Below are positions 59,441 through 64,000 of a DNA stretch of 64,000 nt, piece after piece; positions within the stretch are counted from its first letter, which is position 1; each line of letters opens with the position of its first letter. The DNA is from JAWKHR01 sp041394725. GTDB taxonomy: Bacteria; Acidobacteriota; Vicinamibacteria; Vicinamibacterales; SCN-69-37. Below the pieces are notes generated by a model. That model was not told the origin of the DNA, ran no database searches, and saw nothing but the letters and a program-made list of their open reading frames with translations. A program made the position numbers and the translations under genes. The stretch lies in NCBI GenBank assembly GCA_041394725.1, contig JAWKHR010000024.1:1-64000 (forward strand), written 5' to 3'.

Positions 59441-59932
59441 TCAGGGCGACGGCACGACGCGCCCGCCCGGCCCGCCCCGGCGTTCCCGGAAGAACGTCCG
59501 CATGACCTCACGCGCCTCGGCCGCCAGCACCCCCGACACGACGACGAACCGGTGGTTGAGGGCCGGATGCGCGTGCGCGCGCTGCGTGGATTCGATCGCG
59601 CCGGCCTTCGGTTCCGGCGCGCCGTAGACGAGTGCGCCGATGCGCGCGTGCACCATCGCGCCCACGCACATCAGGCACGGCTCGACGGTGACGTAGAGCG
59701 TGGCGCCGGTGAGGCGGTAGTTGCCGAGGCGGCGGGCGGCGTCGCGGATCGCGACGACCTCGGCGTGCGCGGTCGGATCGTGCGACGAGACCGGCGCGTT
59801 GCGGCCGCGGCCCACGATCTCGCCGCCGACCACGACGACCGCACCGACCGGGACCTCGCCGGCGCGGGCCGCCTCGCCGGCCAGCGCCAGCGCCTCGCGC
59901 ATGAACGCGTGATCGGCGGACGGCACGTCCAT
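59441..59932 (-). CDS. tadA: tRNA adenosine(34) deaminase
   Basis: 163-residue cytidine-deaminase-fold enzyme that converts adenosine 34 to inosine in tRNA-Arg(ACG). The zinc site is H56 with catalytic E58 in TAHAEVVAI, and C86 and C89 in PCLMCVGAMVHARIG. The N-terminal FMREALALAGEAARAGEVPVGAVVV and the C-terminal tail LNHRFVVVSGVLAAEAREVMRTFF are characteristic of TadA over other deaminases. It lies 22 bp after the barrel protein gene on the same strand. Confidence 0.95.
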   Translation of the reverse strand: MDVPSADHAFMREALALAGEAARAGEVPVGAVVVVGGEIVGRGRNAPVSSHDPTAHAEVVAIRDAARRLGNYRLTGATLYVTVEPCLMCVGAMVHARIGALVYGAPEPKAGAIESTQRAHAHPALNHRFVVVSGVLAAEAREVMRTFFRERRGGPGGRVVPSP

Positions 59933-59954
59933 CGGCCCTACGACACGCTCCGCA

Positions 59955-60638
59955 TCAGCGCCGGAATCCGAACACGACGCGGAGGACCGACCCGCCCAGG
60001 TCGGTCTCGCCGAACGCCTGCGACACGCCGGCCTCGCCGATCGCGTTGGCGACGCGGCGGTACTGGTACTCGACGCCGGCCATCACGCCGCGCCAGAGAT
60101 CGACGTCCGCGCCGGCGAAGATCGTCCAGCCGCGGAACCGTTCGTCCACGTCGTCGCCGGGCTTCGCGAAGTCCGACGTCTCCTTGTACCCGAGCAGGAG
60201 CACGCCGGCGCCGCCATAGCCCACGACGCGGGCGCGGCGGTCGAGCGGCTGGCGCCAGCCCCCGCCGATTTCGACGGGCGACAGCTCCACGCGCAGCGGG
60301 ATGCCGAGCCGCACGGCCCGCCCGTCGACGATCACGGCCCGCTCGCCGTCGGCCGACGCGCGCGAGAACGCGACGCGGGCGAAGACGCCCTTCACGAGGC
60401 CCGTCACGTCCACGCCGCCACCGGGCGCGGTGAACGTGTGGGTGTCGAGCACGGCGTCGAACGACTGCGACGCGGTCATCGAGAGGCGATCGAACGAGAC
60501 GAACGCCCGCACGCCCAGGCCGATCGCGGGACGCGGGACGCCCGGCGGGCGCGGCCCGGCGCCCTGCGCGGCGGCGGGCGTCGCGAACGCGACGCAGGCG
60601 AGGAGCACGGACGACCACGCGAGACGGGACGGACGCAT
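59955..60638 (-). CDS. Outer-membrane beta-barrel protein
   Basis: 227-residue protein with a cleavable signal (WSSVLLACVAFATPAAA). The mature chain shows alternating strands rich in Gly and aromatic residues (IGLGVRAFVSFDRLSM, VFARVAFSRASADGERA, PVEIGGGWRQPL, VMAGVEYQYRRVAN) and ends VLRVVFGFRR, with a C-terminal aromatic as in 8-strand barrels. It could be a small pore or structural barrel. It lies 5 bp after the subtilase gene and is probably co-transcribed with it. Confidence 0.75.
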   Translation of the reverse strand: MRPSRLAWSSVLLACVAFATPAAAQGAGPRPPGVPRPAIGLGVRAFVSFDRLSMTASQSFDAVLDTHTFTAPGGGVDVTGLVKGVFARVAFSRASADGERAVIVDGRAVRLGIPLRVELSPVEIGGGWRQPLDRRARVVGYGGAGVLLLGYKETSDFAKPGDDVDERFRGWTIFAGADVDLWRGVMAGVEYQYRRVANAIGEAGVSQAFGETDLGGSVLRVVFGFRR

Positions 60639-60643
60639 GCGAC

Positions 60644-62854
60644 CTACTTCCGGATGCCGAAGCCGAAGAGCGCGGCGCGCGCCTGCAGCAGGCCCGCGCC
60701 GAACGTGTCGTCGCGACCCGGCGCTCCCAGGTCGCGGGCCGTGGCGGCGAGGATCGCCTCGATCGTCGCCGGATCGGTGATGCCCTGGCTCGCGAGCAGC
60801 GCCGCGGCGCCCGCGACGTGCGGCGCCGCGCTGGACGTGCCCTCGTAGGCGACCTCGGCGTAGACGTTGAAGACGGGAAAGACGACGTCGAACGGGTCGA
60901 TGACCAGCGGGTTGAGCGTGACCTGCCAGATCAGCCCGTTGATGCCGCCGTCGTCGAAGTCCCCGCCGGGCGCGGCGATCTCGTTGTAGTTGCCGGTGTT
61001 CGCGTAGCCGGCGTGGTTGAGCGACCGGCCGACCGCGGTGACCGCCATGGCGCCGTCGATCGAGGCCGCGTCGGCCGCCGGGTAGCTCGACGCGTTGCCG
61101 CTCGTGAACTCGTTGCCGCTCGCGATCGCGACGAACGCGCCGCGCTGCACCGCGTACTGGATCGCGGCGCGCAGCGTCAGCGACTGGCCCGGCCCGCCGA
61201 GGCTCAGGTTGATCACCTTCGCGCCGCTGTCGGCGGCGTAGCGCACGCCGTCGGCGATCGCGTTGATGGGACAGCCGCCCGCGGTGGGCGGCGTGAAGCC
61301 CGTGATGCCGGCCGCCGACATCGTGAACTGGATGTCCCAGTAGGTCAGGCAGACCTTCACCGGCATGACCCGGACGTTGTACGCGACGCCGGCCAGCGCG
61401 AACGCGTTGTTCGTGTCCTCCGCGATCGTGGACGCGACGTGCGTGCCGTGGCCGTCCATGTCGAGCACCGGCCCGTTGACCTCGGAGAAGACGAAGTCCC
61501 GCCCGCCGACGAGCCGGCCCGCCGAGAGATCCGGGTTCATCGCGAACGGAATCGACCGCGTCTCGATCGCGGTGCCGGTCCAGAGCGGCAGGTTGAACGA
61601 GGCGTTGACCGTCGTGACGCCCGTGTCCACGACCGCGACGATCAGGTCGGACCGCCCGCCCGGCTGGATGTCCCACGCGCCGGGCGCGTCGATGGCGGTC
61701 AGGTTCCACTGATCGCCGAAGTCCGTGTCGTTCGGCGTCAGGCCGACCGGCCCGCTGGCCAGCGGCTTCGGCGGCCGCGCGCGGCGGGGACGCACGCGCA
61801 TCAGGTAGTTGGGCTCGGCGTAGTCCACCTCGGGCTGCCCGCCGAGCTGCGCGGCGAGGATCCGCGCGTCGGGCTGGCTCTCGTCGCGGAGCACGGCGAC
61901 CTCGCCGTGCCAGTCGAGGTCGCCGACCGACGGCCGGCTGCGCAGCGCGAGCAGCGCGCGCTGCTGGTCGGCCGGCGTCATGCCGGGCTTGAAGCGGACC
62001 AGCACCTCGCCGGGAACGTAGTCCAGGCCGCGCGCGTCCGCCTCGATGAACGCCTGCGCGCGCGCCGTGGTGAGCTGGCGGCCGAGCACCGCGGGCGCCG
62101 CCGGATCGGTCCGCACCACCCGCGGCAGGTCGGCCGACGGCCGCGCGATCGTGCCGGCCGGGTCCGTGCGGCCGCGGGTGCGCGAGAGCAGCTCGATCTC
62201 GGGGCCGGGCGGCGCCTCGGTGATGAAGATCTCGTCCTCGGACGTGAACACCTGGCCGTCGGACGCGCGCGAGTGGATCCGATAGTGATACGCCGTGGAC
62301 GGCGCGAGCCCCGCGATCGTCACCGCGTGCGTCGTCACCAGGTCGGGATACGTCCGCGTCCCGTCGCCGTAGGCCTTCGACAGCCCGAACTCCACGCGGC
62401 CGTCGGCCGGCACGCCGGTCACCCAGCGGATCGTCGCCTCGGTGTCGGTGATGTCGGTCACCTCCAGCTGCAGCCCCGGGCCGAGGTTGTCCACGCGGAC
62501 GCTGACCGCCTGCGAGAACACCGGCGTGCCCGTCGCATCGTGCGCGAGCGCGGACACGGTGTAGGTGCCGTCCTTGACCGCCGTCGTGTTCCAGCTCGCG
62601 ACGCAGTCACCGCTCGTGATCAGCGGACCGACGGGCGAGGCGCTGACGAGGAACTGGATGTCGCGCAGGCCCGGCTGGTCGGTCCACGCGTAGAGCCGGA
62701 CCTGGCCGCTCACGACGGCACCGCTCGAGGGCGACGCGAGCAGCAGCGACGGCGCCGCCTGGAGCCGCACGACCGCCAGCCCGCTGCCGAGCCCGATCGC
62801 GAGACCTGCGGCGGAGATCAGGAGTTGACGGAGCCACCCGGACGGTCGCGGCAT
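60644..62854 (-). CDS. Secreted subtilisin-family (S8) serine protease, multidomain
   Basis: 736-residue exported protease. Signal anchor about 8-33, an Ig-like domain (about 35-125) and a fibronectin-III/purple-phosphatase-like domain (about 127-215: EATIRWVTGVPADGRVEFG). A fervidolysin-type propeptide region follows (VPGEVLVRFKPGMTPADQQRALLAL), then the S8 domain. The triad is D410 in VAVVDTG, H469 in DGHGTHVAS and S674 in GTSSAAPHVAG, with oxyanion N581 in SGNEF. A large loop carries two Cys (501 and 528). The N-terminal placement of Ig and Fn3-like domains before the prodomain is less usual. It is followed by the barrel gene. Confidence 0.92.
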   Translation of the reverse strand: MPRPSGWLRQLLISAAGLAIGLGSGLAVVRLQAAPSLLLASPSSGAVVSGQVRLYAWTDQPGLRDIQFLVSASPVGPLITSGDCVASWNTTAVKDGTYTVSALAHDATGTPVFSQAVSVRVDNLGPGLQLEVTDITDTEATIRWVTGVPADGRVEFGLSKAYGDGTRTYPDLVTTHAVTIAGLAPSTAYHYRIHSRASDGQVFTSEDEIFITEAPPGPEIELLSRTRGRTDPAGTIARPSADLPRVVRTDPAAPAVLGRQLTTARAQAFIEADARGLDYVPGEVLVRFKPGMTPADQQRALLALRSRPSVGDLDWHGEVAVLRDESQPDARILAAQLGGQPEVDYAEPNYLMRVRPRRARPPKPLASGPVGLTPNDTDFGDQWNLTAIDAPGAWDIQPGGRSDLIVAVVDTGVTTVNASFNLPLWTGTAIETRSIPFAMNPDLSAGRLVGGRDFVFSEVNGPVLDMDGHGTHVASTIAEDTNNAFALAGVAYNVRVMPVKVCLTYWDIQFTMSAAGITGFTPPTAGGCPINAIADGVRYAADSGAKVINLSLGGPGQSLTLRAAIQYAVQRGAFVAIASGNEFTSGNASSYPAADAASIDGAMAVTAVGRSLNHAGYANTGNYNEIAAPGGDFDDGGINGLIWQVTLNPLVIDPFDVVFPVFNVYAEVAYEGTSSAAPHVAGAAALLASQGITDPATIEAILAATARDLGAPGRDDTFGAGLLQARAALFGFGIRK

Positions 62855-62872
62855 GAAACACCCAGAGCGATC

Positions 62873-62878
62873 ACTATA
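62873..62878 (-). promoter_or_regulatory. -10 element for the subtilase gene
   Basis: TATAGT on the minus strand, about 18 nt before ATG 62854. Confidence 0.45.
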
Positions 62879-63106
62879 CCGGCAGCGGCATGCCGCCAGC
62901 AGTCACAGGCAGGCCCCGCTGGTCAGGCGGGAGAAACGCGATCAGCTTACCGCAGGATGGGCGTCGGGCCCATGACGAGCGATCGGGCGCGCCGGGTCGC
63001 CGCGGATCCGCGCCCGCCGCGCGCCGGGCCGGGGGCCAGGCGACGCGGCGATCGGGGCTCCGCTGGACCGAGCTGCAGGTCGCCCGCGCCTGGCCCCCGC
63101 AATCCG

Positions 63107-64000
63107 TCAGTCCTTCCCCTCCACTCGCGTCGCCACGATGTGTCCGTCTGGATGCACCACGCCGCGGACCTTCACCCTCGTCCCGGCCGCGATCGCCGCG
63201 CACGAGACGTCCTTGAACCCGGTGAACACCGTGGTTTCGACGGCGCGCCCGCCCGCGGTGAAGCGGATGACCGGACACGCGCCGGTGACCGGGCCGCCGA
63301 CGACGGCTTCGACGTCGGCATCGTGGCCGTCGCTCTCGATGGTCAGCTTGCGGGCGAGCACGGCGCCGCCGGACGTGGAGCCCTCGACTTCCACCACCAT
63401 GCCGATCTGCAGCACGTCCAGGGGCACCCGATCGCCGCGCCGCCGGACCTCCGTGGCCGCGGACGTCGTCACGGTCCGCCCGCCGATCGTGAGCGTCAGC
63501 GCCGATCCGGATCCGGCGACGGCCGAGAGGGTTCCCGTGCTCCGGCCAGCGTCCGCGCCGTCATCGTCGTCGCGATCGTCGTCTCCGGCCGCGCCGCCCG
63601 CGCCCTCGTCCTCGAGGTGGACGCGTGTCAGCCTCACGACGCCTCCGGCATCGCGAACGCCCTTGACCTCCACCGTCACGCCGTTCGCGAGCCCCGCAAA
63701 CCCGGCGGCCTCGACGAACACCGTCGTCCGATCGCCGCGGAACTCGAGGCTGCCGATCCGGAAGCTGAACGCGTCGGCCGAACCCGACAGGGCGTCGATC
63801 ACGCCGGTCGTCTCCACCTCGGCCGGCTCGGTTCCGGGCCGATCGTCGTCGGCGACGCGGATGTCGACGTCGACGGCGAGCAGCGAGCTCCCGACCGTCC
63901 GACCCTTGACGCGCACGCGCTGGCCGGCGGCCAGCGCCGCGAAGCCGGCGGGCGCGGTCCCCTGCCGGAACACCGTGGCGGCATCGGTGGTGACCTGTCG
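63107..64000 (-). CDS. DUF5666 protein (5' end outside the window)
   Basis: At least 297 residues; the frame is open to the window edge (RQVTTDAATVFRQG), so the N terminus is missing. It consists of four or five repeats of the DUF5666 OB-like unit: RVRVKGRTVGSSLLAVDVDI, ATTVFVEA-type strands, VTVEVKGVRDAGGVVRLTRVHL, GMVVEVEGSTSGGAVLARKLTI, and RVKVRGVVHPDGHIVATRV. An acidic linker (DDDRDDDDGADAG) sits in the middle. It is likely periplasmic and possibly metal-binding, but the function is unknown. Confidence 0.8.
   Translation of the reverse strand, partial: RQVTTDAATVFRQGTAPAGFAALAAGQRVRVKGRTVGSSLLAVDVDIRVADDDRPGTEPAEVETTGVIDALSGSADAFSFRIGSLEFRGDRTTVFVEAAGFAGLANGVTVEVKGVRDAGGVVRLTRVHLEDEGAGGAAGDDDRDDDDGADAGRSTGTLSAVAGSGSALTLTIGGRTVTTSAATEVRRRGDRVPLDVLQIGMVVEVEGSTSGGAVLARKLTIESDGHDADVEAVVGGPVTGACPVIRFTAGGRAVETTVFTGFKDVSCAAIAAGTRVKVRGVVHPDGHIVATRVEGKD

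Overview
The window is high-GC bacterial DNA, densely coded on both strands. The gene families suggest an Acidobacteriota genome, probably near Vicinamibacteria. The evidence is three PadR-regulator/ADOP-permease pairs, two VWFA-related acidobacterial-type secreted proteins, a Ser/Thr kinase fused to a TolB-like propeller, an ECF42-like sigma factor, a DUF1080 protein next to two Gfo/Idh/MocA oxidoreductases, and a PEP-CTERM protein. This placement is inference from gene content; the window has no rRNA.

Layout. 1-8.6 kb: DinB protein, sigma factor, serine hydrolase, VWFA-like protein, PEP-CTERM protein, radical SAM enzyme, a short RNA polymerase omega subunit, cold-shock protein and a secreted beta-gamma-crystallin. 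8.6-9.8 kb: a decayed, divergently arranged MarR module bracketed by a 95-bp direct repeat. 9.8-14.4 kb: DUF1080/Gfo-Idh operon and a polysaccharide deacetylase. 14.5-23.5 kb: PadR-ADOP pair 1, VWFA protein 2, and a kinase-sirtuin operon. 23.5-30 kb: small proteins, Crp/Fnr regulator, MFS/LysR divergent pair, RNase HI with an extra C-terminal domain, a small coupled gene pair and a DUF1801 protein. 30-35 kb: LytS/LytTR two-component system divergent from a TonB-receptor-like protein and an M23 peptidase. 35-41.7 kb: PadR-ADOP pairs 2 and 3. 42.2 kb: tRNA-Ser(CGA).

42.4-59.2 kb is the most notable region: one minus-strand, translationally coupled operon of three megasynthases. In transcription order the domains are formyltransferase - condensation remnant - A (with embedded luciferase-like monooxygenase and methyltransferase) - T; then KS-AT-KR-DH-T; then C-A (with embedded methyltransferase)-T-TE. 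Both A domains show a glycine-type specificity code. From domain logic I infer a very small product: an oxidised, probably O-methyl-oxime, glycine unit extended by one malonyl unit to an alkenoyl chain, condensed with an N-methylated glycine and released by a Cys-type thioesterase. The second NRPS carries a one-base frameshift in its A domain, so the line is either recently broken or the sequence has an error there.

59.4-64 kb: TadA, an outer-membrane barrel, a multidomain secreted subtilase, and a DUF5666 protein that runs off the window end. Several genes start 5-7 nt after a TANNNT-type -10 box with no Shine-Dalgarno sequence, suggesting leaderless transcripts.
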